Source: Rhodoligotrophos sp. CJ14 | Lineage (GTDB): Bacteria; Pseudomonadota; Alphaproteobacteria; Rhizobiales; Im1 | Direction: 5' to 3' | DNA length: 64,000 nucleotides | Assembly: GCF_038811545.1 (NCBI RefSeq) | Contig: NZ_CP133319.1 | Span: 1,612,001 to 1,676,000, forward strand | Shown: in pieces, positions 18,759 through 27,284 of the stretch | Numbering within the stretch: position 1 is the stretch's first letter | How the letters are laid out: each line of letters begins with the position of its first letter | The notes under the pieces: generated by a model | Database searches by the model: none | What the model was told of the DNA's origin: nothing | The model's input: only the letters and a program-made list of their open reading frames with translations | Position numbers and translations under genes: made by a program

Positions 18759-20157
18759 CCACCACAAAGGCTGACCGTCACCCGAAAGCTGATGACCAGG
18801 ACATCAGAGCCGGCCGCTGCAATCTGCTGCACAGGCCGCCGTGCAATGCTGCCGGCGGCTGGCGACACGGTAACTTTGGGTTCTGACGAGAGCACCGCCA
18901 GCCAAACCCGCCTCTTCCGCATTCACCTTCGTCTCATTATGGCACAGCCGCTCGCCCGGCGGCAGAGGTCGACAGACCGCAACGCTGCGCAGCATCATGA
19001 TTTATAGCAGCACCATGATTTAAGAGAGCAGGTTGGTTCCCCTCCCAACCCATGAGAGTGACATATCTGTCATTCCACCATTCTCAGTCCGGGCGCTCGA
19101 TCACTCGGTCCTCAAGGCAAAGAGGAGGATTGCGACAGAGCCGCCTCGGCAGTTCGCAGGCGGAGATAGCGGCGACTGTTGCGCGTGCTCGGTGTTCTCC
19201 TCCGCGGCTTGCTTAGAGATCGCCTGCGGGAACGTGAGCGTGAGATACGGCAGCACAGCTCGAGCATCACCCGCAATTCACGGCAAATCATTTCCATATT
19301 CGGCAAGGCCGCTGCCCCGGTTTCGGGGCATGACCTTCCCTCTCCTAAGTCTCCGTGTTTCTGAATGACCCAGTTTGCGGCCGCGAATGCGTCTCCATCC
19401 GGAAAAACCCGGAAAACGATATGCTCCCATAGCTCCCGGTCGGCCGTATGGTCTTTCTGTGCGTCCCTTTCAGCTTTCGCAGTCCAGAACGCTTGCGCAG
19501 TGCCCCCCACTCATGCCCCCCCGTCTCATGGTTTTCAGACCTCCCCCAAGAAATCTTTCAATTTCTTAGCAACATCATTGGAGACCAACTCGGCTTAACT
19601 GTCAAATACTGTGACACAGTCCGAATATGATGAATAATGATGGACAGACGGGAGATTTCGATCATCACCTTTCCTCCGTAGGAATACCTTTATTGACTAT
19701 CTCTGGAATGGGCCGCATCCCACGCCAGTTTTGCATCTCTCCACTGAATGTTTTTAAGACGAAACTGCGCTTGTCGGAATTTGACCTGTGGATATTCTGT
19801 GAGTCATGGGCATGGTTAATAGCTGACGCTCCAGCCGTCGCCCCGGCGCGAGATAAATCAATTTGGCACAGCGGGAGCATGATGCCCGCGCCGCGTCGAC
19901 ACGACCCTAGCCCGGTAAGATCACCAATTTTCAGCGCGGGTTTACTTTTATCGCGACTGAGAAAAGCAAGGAAACGCCAACAAGATCTCCGACGCGGACG
20001 AAACCATCGAAAACGATCATGGGGTTTTTCTTCACATGTGGCGCGATTTTTGCGCCAGAGTTACGGTCGTTTCCGAAACGGCACAGTCCCGTAGATCGGC
20101 CAGCTGCGCGTGAGTGCTCGACCCGCTCATGCGCAGGGGAGGCTGGCTGGTCGTGGG
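18759..20157. other. Gene-poor stretch of about 1.4 kb
   Basis: No frame here shows a known domain together with a ribosome binding site. Frames of 100-155 codons exist on both strands (for example near 19112-19510 and 19627-20094), but they look like chance frames, rich in R, S and P. The part around 19.55-19.8 kb is lower in GC than its surroundings. It may be the remains of lost genes. Confidence 0.5.
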
Positions 20158-20193
20158 GGCGGCCTGGCCTCTCCCGCTTTTGGCCAGGCCGCC
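20158..20193 (-). terminator. Strong hairpin after the MFS gene
   Basis: GGCGGCCTGGCC (20158-20169) and GGCCAGGCCGCC (20182-20193) form a perfect 12-bp stem with a 12-base loop, sixteen bases beyond the stop of the MFS gene. No T-run follows, but the stem is very stable. Confidence 0.6.
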
Positions 20194-20208
20194 GCTCCTC
20201 TGGCGACT

Positions 20209-21414
20209 TTAAGTCGGCTGAAGCCGCACGCGCGCAAGCGGCGGAAAGACGAGGGCCAGTGCGACGGCCCCCAGCGCCACGGCAAATGAGCCGATGAACA
20301 GCCAAGCGTAATTGCCGAAGGCATCGAATACCAGGCCGCCCGCCAGCGGGCCAAACGCCATGCCTATGCTTGACAGCATCGTTGCCGCCCCGAACACGGT
20401 GCCCATCATCTCCTGGCCGAAATATTCCCGGGCGAGCACCGCATAAAGGGGCATCACACCGCCATAGGCGGTACCGAAGATGATCGCGAGCATATAAAAT
20501 TCAGCAAGCTGACGGACGAAGAGATACCCTCCGATCGCCAGCGCCTGCACCAGCAGGCCCGCAATGAGCACCGGCTTGACCCCAAGCCTGTCGGCCGTGA
20601 CCCCGAGGAGGAGACGGCCGCCCAGGCCCGCGAGCCCCTCGACACTATAGATGCTGACGGCTGCCATCGGTCCCACTCCACAAACGATTGCATAGCTGAC
20701 CATGTGGAAAATCGGCCCGGAATGCGCCGCACAACAGGCGAAGAAGGTGAAGCCGAGAACCAGAAATTGCGGCGAGCGCAGCGCGGCACCCACTGAAAGC
20801 TGAGGATGTTCGCCCACCCCGCTCTTACCGCCCGATGACGGCGTTGGCGCCCGGCGCACGAGCATTGCGGCAGGGACGAGCAAGGCCCAGGCGACAATGC
20901 CGATGATGAACATCGCTGGTCGCCATTCATAGGTCGAGATCAGCCAGCGAGCGAGCGGCGAGATCGTCATGGGCGCCACGCCCATTCCCGCCGAGACAAG
21001 CGAGACCGCCAGGCTGCGGTTTGTCTCGAACCAGGCGGTCACGGCGGAGATCATAGGCGCGAAGAATGCGCTCGCGGAAAGCCCGACGAGAATGCCATAA
21101 GTGAGCTGAAATTCAACGAGGCTCTGCGCATTGCTCGCCAGAACCAGCGCCAATCCGAGCAGAACGGCCCCCGCCAGCACCACGATCCGCGTTCCGAAGC
21201 GGTCACTCGCCATGCCCCATCCGAATGAGCCGGCGCCCATGACCAGGAAATTGAGGGTCATGGCGCTCGAGATTCCGGCGCGCGACCAGCGCGTATCGGC
21301 GGCAATCGGGTCAAGGAATACGGCCAGCGAGAACATCGCGCCGACAGCCACACAGCCCATGAGCGCGCCGAGGCCCACAATGACCCAACGATATGACTGG
21401 TCCATGCTCAGCAT
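20209..21414 (-). CDS. MFS transporter, monocarboxylate/oxalate-formate antiporter-like
   Basis: This 401-residue protein has twelve predicted membrane helices. The loop FGWGMASDRFGTRIVVLAGAVL is the MFS motif A between helices 2 and 3, repeated as LLLGVTADRLGVKPVLIAGLL in the second half. The sequence SAFFAPMISAVTAWFETNRSLAVSLVSAGMGVAPMTISPLARWLI is typical of the group that includes OxlT-like and MCT-like carriers. The substrate is not predictable. A start three codons later (MDQSY) is equally possible. Confidence 0.88.
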   Translation of the reverse strand: MLSMDQSYRWVIVGLGALMGCVAVGAMFSLAVFLDPIAADTRWSRAGISSAMTLNFLVMGAGSFGWGMASDRFGTRIVVLAGAVLLGLALVLASNAQSLVEFQLTYGILVGLSASAFFAPMISAVTAWFETNRSLAVSLVSAGMGVAPMTISPLARWLISTYEWRPAMFIIGIVAWALLVPAAMLVRRAPTPSSGGKSGVGEHPQLSVGAALRSPQFLVLGFTFFACCAAHSGPIFHMVSYAIVCGVGPMAAVSIYSVEGLAGLGGRLLLGVTADRLGVKPVLIAGLLVQALAIGGYLFVRQLAEFYMLAIIFGTAYGGVMPLYAVLAREYFGQEMMGTVFGAATMLSSIGMAFGPLAGGLVFDAFGNYAWLFIGSFAVALGAVALALVFPPLARVRLQPT

Positions 21415-21536
21415 CCCATTTCAGATGTAGGTTGATATCAACTTATATGTGGGACTGTCAACACCTCCGCGTACCGCCGAACCTCAGCTTCGCGACGGTG
21501 ACCGCCACATCCTTGCTACAGATTGGTCTTCATTCT

Positions 21537-21630
21537 AGAGCATTTTCGAGCGAAGTGGATCTGGTTCGCGTGAAGAAACGACCCAGCAAGAACTTGAGAC
21601 GCGGTTTCGCGATCAAAGAAAAGCGGAAAC
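21537..21630 (+). repeat. Intergenic palindromic repeat, copy B
   Basis: It begins AGAGCATTTTCGAGCGAAG, shares GGTTCGCGTGAAGAAA and GCGGTTTCGCGATCAAAG with copy A, and ends at CGGAAAC. The last inverted bases of copy A are missing. It lies between two divergently read genes. Confidence 0.8.
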
Positions 21631-21696
21631 CTGGCCCTACATCGACGCTGCTGGTTTGAGATCCTGGCGCGGTATTTCAGAAGCGGATGAAGGAAG

Positions 21697-22311
21697 ATGG
21701 GAGTATCGACATTGCGGTTATGCGCTGCACTCGCTCTTCTGCCCCTGTTTGCCCTGGGTGCCGATGCGAAGACGATTGAGAGCGCCTATACCGATCTCGA
21801 TCTCGAGCGGGACTGTACGGTCCTGTCCAGTGCGGAAAGCAACGGCGAAGACGGCGATTGGCGAAACCTCGTTTGCTCCGGCTACAAGGGATATCCTGTT
21901 TTCGTCTATTACGGCGATTCACGGGAATCCCTATTCTATGGCTTCCCGCCGGCCGGCGCCGAGCCGCGCTGGGAGTCCTTTTCCCGTTTCAACCACACGG
22001 GTGGCAAGATCGAATGGCGCATCGAGCGGCAGAATGACCGCGAGATCCCCTTTGCCACCATCCACCGTTGGTTCGTGGCCGATAGCTGGAACCCCGTAAA
22101 GCCGGTGGAGGTCCTGGTGATCGAAAAGGTGGGACAGGTAGACCGCGGACAGGGCTGTGCCGTCGGCTATGTCGTGGCGACAGAGAACAGGGCTGCCAAC
22201 GCCGAGGCTCGACGCATCGCTGACGAAAAGGCTCGGACGTTTAGATGCGGTATCGACCAGCCCGCGATCGGCACCGGCATTGTGCCTTTGCCAGAAATCG
22301 CTCAACGCTGA
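21697..22311 (+). CDS. Hypothetical secreted protein (204 aa)
   Basis: A signal peptide is clear (about 1-24, LRLCAALALLPLFALGADA). The mature part has three cysteines in the pattern C-x18-C-x83-C, with a fourth near the end (FRCGID), so one or two disulfides are likely. It is rich in aromatic residues (GYPVFVYYGDSRESLFYGFPP). AAGGAAG abuts the ATG, so a start a few codons downstream is possible. No family is recognised; location in the periplasm is the only safe inference. Confidence 0.8.
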   Translation: MGVSTLRLCAALALLPLFALGADAKTIESAYTDLDLERDCTVLSSAESNGEDGDWRNLVCSGYKGYPVFVYYGDSRESLFYGFPPAGAEPRWESFSRFNHTGGKIEWRIERQNDREIPFATIHRWFVADSWNPVKPVEVLVIEKVGQVDRGQGCAVGYVVATENRAANAEARRIADEKARTFRCGIDQPAIGTGIVPLPEIAQR

Positions 22312-22481
22312 TCATAGTCCTGAAAGTGGGTACCGCTTCCCGTGGTCCCTGGCCTGAGACAGAGCCGCGCTTCGGCCAGCCTCGCTGAATTGTTTTATGT
22401 GTTTTTCGTCCGGAAAGATATGGATTGAGCAGCCAATCGAGCGCAAACACGTACAGCGCAAACGATTCGGAGGCCTTCGCC

Positions 22482-22877
22482 GTGGAACGCTACTATCTGG
22501 TTGCCATCGTGACTCTGCTTTGCGGCCTTCTCCTTTTCGGCATGGCGCTTACCGTCGCGAGGACGCATTCCAAAACGGGAATATTGGCTCCAGCAATGAC
22601 TGGTCACCCGCTGCTGGAGCAAGCAGTTCGGGCGCACTCGAATACGCTTGAATGGCTGCCAATCTTCCTTCCAGCCATGTGGCTTTTCGCGATCTACTGG
22701 AGCGCGACCTGGGCCGCTGGCCTCGGCTTTCTCTGGCTCATTGGCCGCATAATCTATTTCGTCGGCTATCTCTCCGGTCCGACGAAGAGGTATCCTGGCT
22801 TCTTGATCCAGACCATAGCAGCCTTGGCCCTGCTGCTCGGCGCACTCGGAAGGATCATCTACCTCGCCGCGGTGTAG
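22482..22877 (+). CDS. MAPEG family membrane protein
   Basis: The protein has 131 residues and four membrane helices. The second helix region GHPLLEQAVRAHSNTLEWLPIFLPAMWLFAI contains the R-A-H-x-N-x-x-E motif of MAPEG proteins (membrane-associated, eicosanoid and glutathione metabolism), followed by GRIIYFVGYLSGPTKRYPGF. I start it at a GTG with CGGAGG eight bases upstream, giving the family's usual length. Bacterial members are probably glutathione-using enzymes in the membrane; the substrate is unknown. Confidence 0.88.
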   Translation: MERYYLVAIVTLLCGLLLFGMALTVARTHSKTGILAPAMTGHPLLEQAVRAHSNTLEWLPIFLPAMWLFAIYWSATWAAGLGFLWLIGRIIYFVGYLSGPTKRYPGFLIQTIAALALLLGALGRIIYLAAV

Positions 22878-22884
22878 GCGGCAT

Positions 22885-23709
22885 TCACCCCGCGACAGAC
22901 TTGGCAGCCTGCTTCAACGCGGCGGGCTGCGATGCATCGACATTCCGATACCTGGCCTCGAGGCAGCTATAGGCGCCAAACGCCAGGAGACCGATCGCGG
23001 CAACAGCATAGAGCGCCGTTCCGAAGGGCAATTGATGCACCCAATCCAGCGCTTCGGTGAGCCCACCGGCTTGGTCGGCCTGAACGGTGAACGCCGCATA
23101 CAGAAAAAAGCCCCCAATGATGGCAATCAGCAGTCCCCGAGCCGAGAGACCAAACCCACACACGAAGTTCAGAATGGTGCTGTGCTCGGCAGGAAGCCGC
23201 ACGCGCTTGCGATACTGCCCCTTCACTCCACGCCAGACCTGGGCACAGCCGGCCCCGACCACCGCCAGTCCGACGATGCCAAGCAGCCATTTTCCAAAAG
23301 GCTGCTCGAGCAGCCAGCTTGCGAAACCGGTCTCGCCGCTGGCCCCGCCACCGGAACCTGCTCCGATCGCGAGCCGCGCCGCCAAAAGCGCAAGAGCTGT
23401 ATTCGTGAGCCCCGCAGCCAGGTTTCCCAGCCTGACCACATAGCCCTTGAAGTCCTTATCGTGATGATCCGCGTTGAGAACGGCTTGGGCAAGCCGCCAA
23501 AGAACGTGGCCGAACAGGCCTAGTGCAATGGCCGCGAGCAACACACGGCCGAACGGCTGGCCGAGGATCGTCGAGAACGCGCCTTCTGAGCTGGGCGTCT
23601 GTCCCATCCCCCAGAACACGGAGGACAGCGCGATCGCGCCCAAAAGGAAATAGACGACACCCCGAGCGAGATACCCATATCGGGCCAACGTCTCAAACTT
23701 GTTTCGCAT
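22885..23709 (-). CDS. DUF1206 family membrane protein
   Basis: This 274-residue protein is built from three repeats of the DUF1206 unit, each a pair of membrane helices. The repeats open with LARYGYLARGVVYFLLGAIAL, LGNLAAGLTNTALALLAARLA and FGLSARGLLIAIIGGFFLYAA, and each is followed by a W-rich or G-rich second helix. The ATG at 23709 gives the family's start; the frame is open much further upstream, but that part overlaps the divergent HD gene. Function unknown. Confidence 0.9.
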   Translation of the reverse strand: MRNKFETLARYGYLARGVVYFLLGAIALSSVFWGMGQTPSSEGAFSTILGQPFGRVLLAAIALGLFGHVLWRLAQAVLNADHHDKDFKGYVVRLGNLAAGLTNTALALLAARLAIGAGSGGGASGETGFASWLLEQPFGKWLLGIVGLAVVGAGCAQVWRGVKGQYRKRVRLPAEHSTILNFVCGFGLSARGLLIAIIGGFFLYAAFTVQADQAGGLTEALDWVHQLPFGTALYAVAAIGLLAFGAYSCLEARYRNVDASQPAALKQAAKSVAG

Positions 23710-23955
23710 CGTCGGTCTCCAGCCCCGAGCAGAGAACGGCTGATGCCGCCCCCGCGTTCCGGGCGCTGCGACATCTGGATCCGACATGAGAGCCATGGTT
23801 GATGGTGCGTCTGACGCGGGCTGCCGTCTCTCGGCCGTAAGCTTGCCCCGATATCGCTGGTGCCGTCTGAGGCGTTCAGGTCTACTGTTTCTGAAGCCGT
23901 GATGGTCGACGTTCAGCGGCTCGGTCATCAGGGAAGGCATGATGGAGTAGAGATC

Positions 23956-24606
23956 ATGACCATCGACGAGATTGCCGGCGTGAGAATTCCCGACAGCGCA
24001 TTGGCGCGGGAGGTGACGCAGTTCATTCGCGATACAGAGAGCGACCTTCTGTTTCAGCACTCCACCCGCGTCTATTTTTGGGGCGCCTTGGCTGGAAAGC
24101 GCCGGGACCTGACCTTCGATCCAGAACTTCTCTACACCGCAGCCATGTTCCATGACGTCGGTCTGACAGCGGGCTTCGGGGAAAGCCAAGTCCGCTTCGA
24201 GGTCGATGGCGCGAACGCCGCCCGCGATTTCCTGCGAAGCCACAGCATTTCCGAAACCGATATTGAGAGGGTCTGGCTTGCGATTGCACTGCACACGACG
24301 CCGGGGATTTCCCCGCACATGCATCCGATCGTCGCGCTGACGGCCGAAGGAGTAATGATGGATCTGGTGGGCCTCGGCTATGACGAGTTCACCGAGGCGC
24401 AGCGCAACGCCATCGAATCGGCTTGTCCTCATCCACCCGGCTTTGCGGAAGACCTCCTGCAAGCCCTCTACGACGGGCTTAAGCATCGGCCTGATACCAC
24501 CCAGGGCACCGGGCTTGCCGATGTCATGGCGGATAAGGACCCCAATTTCCACCGACGGGACTTTTGCCGCCTGATGCGAAATTCCCGGTGGACTTCTGGC
24601 AGCTGA
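23956..24606 (+). CDS. HD domain-containing phosphohydrolase-like protein
   Basis: The protein has 216 residues. LLFQHSTRVYFWGAL supplies the first metal histidine, and LLYTAAMFHDVGLT has the His-Asp pair that names the family; a later histidine cluster (ALHTTPGISPHMHP) completes the metal site. The order and spacing resemble the cyanamide-hydratase-like branch of HD proteins. GGAG lies eight bases before the ATG. It is the last gene before the tRNA scar and is probably native chromosome. Confidence 0.85.
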   Translation: MTIDEIAGVRIPDSALAREVTQFIRDTESDLLFQHSTRVYFWGALAGKRRDLTFDPELLYTAAMFHDVGLTAGFGESQVRFEVDGANAARDFLRSHSISETDIERVWLAIALHTTPGISPHMHPIVALTAEGVMMDLVGLGYDEFTEAQRNAIESACPHPPGFAEDLLQALYDGLKHRPDTTQGTGLADVMADKDPNFHRRDFCRLMRNSRWTSGS

Positions 24607-24697
24607 TTGACGGTGAGCAGGACTGGTACAATGGACCAGTGACTCCTACGCAAATCGCCCTTCGCAGGCTCCTAAGTCACTGATTTTATCAGCTTGA

Positions 24698-24746
24698 TGG
24701 TGGGCGGTACTGGGATCGAACCAGTGACCCCTACGATGTCAACGTA
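24698..24746 (-). tRNA. 3' fragment of tRNA-Val(GAC), probable attachment site
   Basis: Read on the minus strand, the stretch gives the 3' half of a tRNA: anticodon loop TTGACAT (anticodon GAC, valine), the 3' anticodon stem, variable loop, T arm GGTTCGATCC, acceptor GCCGCCCA-type strand and an encoded CCA. The match to a tRNA stops inside the 5' side of the anticodon stem, and no D arm or 5' acceptor strand follows. This is the scar left when an element integrates in the 3' half of a tRNA gene. The element lies on the higher-coordinate side. Confidence 0.85.
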
Positions 24747-24840
24747 TCGGCCATACCGGAAACTGGCGGAAATCCTAGACTTCTCGATTCCTCCACATAC
24801 CAATTTCCGGCATGATGTTCTCTCCTCGTTCACGGTTCCT

Positions 24841-24854
24841 GGTTCAGCTGAACC
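24841..24854. promoter_or_regulatory. Perfect 14-bp palindrome, candidate operator
   Basis: GGTTCAGCTGAACC lies 40 bases before the first gene of the coupled phage-type operon and is preceded by a partial copy (GGTTCCT). Its size and symmetry suit a dimeric repressor. No matching regulator gene is in view. Confidence 0.5.
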
Positions 24855-24893
24855 AAAGATAACTACGTTAGACGACCTCCCCCGAGGTCCGGC

Positions 24894-25040
24894 ATGACCG
24901 CCGAACCTCCCCACGCACCCCTATGGCTCCGGCTCTGTTCCACGCCCCTTGTGTGGCTTGGCGTGGCCCTGCTCGGCTGGACGCTGATCTTCCTCCTCCT
25001 CTGGTTCCTCTGGCCCGCAATATCGGAGATGTGGCCATGA
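24894..25040 (+). CDS. Small single-span membrane protein (48 aa), phage-type operon gene 1
   Basis: The peptide starts MTAEPPHAPLWLRLC and then has one long hydrophobic helix (about 19-42, VWLGVALLGWTLIFLLLWFLW). Its TGA overlaps the ATG of the next gene. It is too short to be recognised by family. The coupling to six further genes and the composition suggest that it is a real gene. Confidence 0.65.
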   Translation: MTAEPPHAPLWLRLCSTPLVWLGVALLGWTLIFLLLWFLWPAISEMWP

Positions 25041-25288
25041 CGCGGGAACATCGAACGCCGTGCCTCGGCTGCAAATTTGCCAAATGGAAGCAGACCAAAT
25101 GCGGGCGATTGCACCCGTCCGGTGATGGGCGCTGCACCTGGACCATGCCCGAGATCGTGCTGCCCATCTCCATGTACTTTTTTGGCGCTGGCAGCAACAG
25201 CCCGCGCCCAAGCGGCGGATGGATAAGCCGACACGAGACGCCCAAGCATCCAACCTGCCCGCAGTTTCAGCCCGGGGAAGAGCCATGA
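25037..25288 (+). CDS. Small cysteine-containing protein (83 aa), phage-type operon gene 2
   Basis: It begins with MTREHRTPCLGCKFAKWKQTKCGRLHPSGDGRCTW: a C-x2-C pair followed by two further cysteines, possibly a zinc site. It overlaps its neighbours on both sides by four bases (ATGA). Proteins of this type occur in rhizobial prophages without known function. Confidence 0.7.
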   Translation: MTREHRTPCLGCKFAKWKQTKCGRLHPSGDGRCTWTMPEIVLPISMYFFGAGSNSPRPSGGWISRHETPKHPTCPQFQPGEEP

Positions 25289-26427
25289 CCGACGAACACG
25301 CCTGCAAGTGCCAGGAGCCGAGTGCCGAGGATTTCGAGCGGCGCATCCGCGATCTTGAGGCGGCATTGCGTCCATTCGCAGATGCCGTGTTCAATGACAA
25401 CGGCGACGTTACGTTTGAGACGAGCCGCATCGGTGATGACGATTATTGGCGCGCCTATCGCGTCATGTATCGCAAACCCATCCGCGAGGCCGCAGAGCGC
25501 CGGAAGCCCGACGCAGACGAGCACCCGCACGAGGTCATCCACATTTACGAAGGTGACGGCGCGCTTATTGTCCGCGAGGGCACGCTCAACATGGACCTGA
25601 TAGGTGTTCGTCATCCCGCCTTGGTCGCGGGGTTCAACTCAGTCCAGCCGGACGCGGGACGGGAGGCGGCGATTGAGGCGGCTGCGCGGGATTTTGCTGA
25701 GCGTCATGGGTTGGATCATCCGACACAGCACACGCTAGAAAACGTCCGGTTCGTTATCACCGCCTATGAGGCTCACCGGGGCGGCGGGGCGGTGCGGGTG
25801 AAGCCGCTGGAGTGGGCAAAGTCAGAAATCACCGCGTGGAATGGCGACTGGCACACCGTGCCCACGGCTTACACGGTGCGATGCGCTGACGAAAACGGGT
25901 GGAAATGGCGCGGGTTCGGGGATTACGGCTACGAGCGCTCGCCCGAAGACGCCAAAGTAGCAGCCCAGGCGGACTATGAGCGCCGCATCCTCTCAGCAAT
26001 CGAGGGCGGCGGGGCGGTGGCTGAGCCGATGGAAACGGCCGGCCCCTACGAGGCGCGCATCTGCAAGGGCATCCCCGCGGACTGCTGTGACTATGGTGTT
26101 ATTTCGCTGAGCGAGGGACAGGAGGTCTGTCGAGTTTGGCGAGAGCAGGACGCGCGAGCCATTGCCGCTGCCCTCTCAGCAATCGAGGGCGGCGGGGCGG
26201 TGCGCTATCGCCACAAAAGGCGCGGCACCGACTACGAATTAATCGGATACGGCAACATGCAGTCGAAGCATTGGCGGGATCCGGCTACCCCTGCGGACAA
26301 CTGCCTTCATGGAACCTCCGTCAATCTGCGCGAGGTCGCCATCTACCGTAGCGTCGATGAGGGCGCACTATGGGTACGTCCGAGGGAGGAGTTCGAGGAC
26401 GGTCGCTTCGAGGAGGTTAAGTCATGA
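25285..26427 (+). CDS. Modular phage-type hypothetical protein (380 aa)
   Basis: The protein looks assembled from modules. An N-terminal coiled part (FERRIRDLEAALRPFADAVF) resembles phage Ead/Ea22-like proteins. Then come segments that each follow a glycine linker GGGAV (three times). The last segment (YRHKRRGTDYELIGYGNMQ to IYRSVDEGALWVRPREEFEDGRFEEV) resembles the DUF1653-like unit. Two of the linkers are encoded by an identical 30-base repeat. The ATG overlaps the preceding stop; a frame start 66 bases upstream is not needed. No catalytic motif is visible. The gene is part of an early-type phage operon. Confidence 0.75.
   Translation: MTDEHACKCQEPSAEDFERRIRDLEAALRPFADAVFNDNGDVTFETSRIGDDDYWRAYRVMYRKPIREAAERRKPDADEHPHEVIHIYEGDGALIVREGTLNMDLIGVRHPALVAGFNSVQPDAGREAAIEAAARDFAERHGLDHPTQHTLENVRFVITAYEAHRGGGAVRVKPLEWAKSEITAWNGDWHTVPTAYTVRCADENGWKWRGFGDYGYERSPEDAKVAAQADYERRILSAIEGGGAVAEPMETAGPYEARICKGIPADCCDYGVISLSEGQEVCRVWREQDARAIAAALSAIEGGGAVRYRHKRRGTDYELIGYGNMQSKHWRDPATPADNCLHGTSVNLREVAIYRSVDEGALWVRPREEFEDGRFEEVKS
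25990..26019 (+). repeat. 30-bp direct repeat in the modular gene, copy 1
   Basis: It encodes LSAIEGGGAV and is identical to 26173-26202. A shorter relative (the GGCGGCGGGGCGGTG part) is found near 25788. These repeats mark module joints and could allow recombination between modules. Confidence 0.9.
26173..26202 (+). repeat. 30-bp direct repeat in the modular gene, copy 2
   Basis: Identical over 30 bases to 25990-26019, in the same reading frame, 183 bases (61 codons) further on. Confidence 0.9.
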
Positions 26428-27284
26428 CGGCGTGGCGACTTGTTCCGGTCGATCCGACCGAGGAAATGCTGGACGCAGTTCGCCATATGATGATGTGGCT
26501 GAGAGGCGGTAGGCCGACAGAAAGAGAGCTGATTGCGCACTGTAGAGGCTTGGGCATCGAACCGCCAGCCGACTGTCGAGACATAGACCACGTTCCACCA
26601 AAGGACGTGGCGGCTTGGTGGGTTTATCAGACGATGATCGCAGCCGCCCCACAACCACCAGCGGCGCAGGAGCCGGTGGCATTTCAGCAAGAGGTTGATC
26701 GCTGGCTGATCGCCTGTTTCGGTGAGACTATCGCCAGGGACAAGGTGGAGCGGAACCATCGGTTTCTGGAAGAGGCGCTCGAACTGGTGCAGTCGGGCGG
26801 CTGTACCAAAAGCGAAGCGCACCAGTTGGTTGACTATGTCTTTGGGAGACCCGTAGGCGACATGAGCCAGGAAGTCGGTGGCGTCATGAACACGCTCGCC
26901 GCACTCTGCCTTTCCTATGGCCTGGATATGGATCAATGCGGCGCGGCCGAGATGGCCCGCGTCTGGGCAAAAGTTGAGCAGATCCGAGAGAAGCAGCGCA
27001 ACAAGCCAAAGCATTCACCGCTGCCTCAGCACCCCGCCCCAGCCGATGACCGGGTGCGGGAGCAGATCCGGCGCGAGGTGTTGGAGGAGGTCCTGGAAGC
27101 CCTCCGAGCAAAGCGTGACCATGCGGCAAAGCAAATTGAGGTCTTCAAGGAGAAATTGGCAGGTCGATCCAGCCCCAGGCGACGCCAAACGGCGTCGGAC
27201 TGCATTCGCAACGCGCGGTACCGCCATCGATACTATGACAAAGCGATGGCTGTCGTTCGCGCCCTCGCCAATGGAGGCAAGTGA
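26424..27284 (+). CDS. Phage MazG-like nucleotide pyrophosphohydrolase-type protein (286 aa)
   Basis: The N-terminus (MTAWRLVPVDPTEEMLDAV) is a short module common at the start of phage proteins of this kind. The centre, roughly residues 90-190, contains VERNHRFLEEALELVQ and QLVDYVFGRPVGDMSQEVGGVMNTLAAL, the all-alpha MazG-like pattern with glutamates for a metal site. The C-terminal 80 residues form a basic coiled coil. The ATG overlaps the previous stop. Such enzymes hydrolyse NTPs or dNTPs; the exact substrate is unknown. Confidence 0.78.
   Translation: MTAWRLVPVDPTEEMLDAVRHMMMWLRGGRPTERELIAHCRGLGIEPPADCRDIDHVPPKDVAAWWVYQTMIAAAPQPPAAQEPVAFQQEVDRWLIACFGETIARDKVERNHRFLEEALELVQSGGCTKSEAHQLVDYVFGRPVGDMSQEVGGVMNTLAALCLSYGLDMDQCGAAEMARVWAKVEQIREKQRNKPKHSPLPQHPAPADDRVREQIRREVLEEVLEALRAKRDHAAKQIEVFKEKLAGRSSPRRRQTASDCIRNARYRHRYYDKAMAVVRALANGGK

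Noticed and set aside
19112-19510. Minus-strand frame (132 codons) in the gene-poor stretch
   Set aside because: The first half looks somewhat gene-like, but the second half is arginine/serine rich and no start signal or family is seen.
19627-20094. Plus-strand frame (155 codons) in the gene-poor stretch
   Set aside because: No known domain, and the end is basic low-complexity sequence.
25990-26202. CRISPR-like spaced repeat
   Set aside because: Only two 30-bp copies, 183 bases apart, inside a reading frame and encoding a linker; not a CRISPR array.
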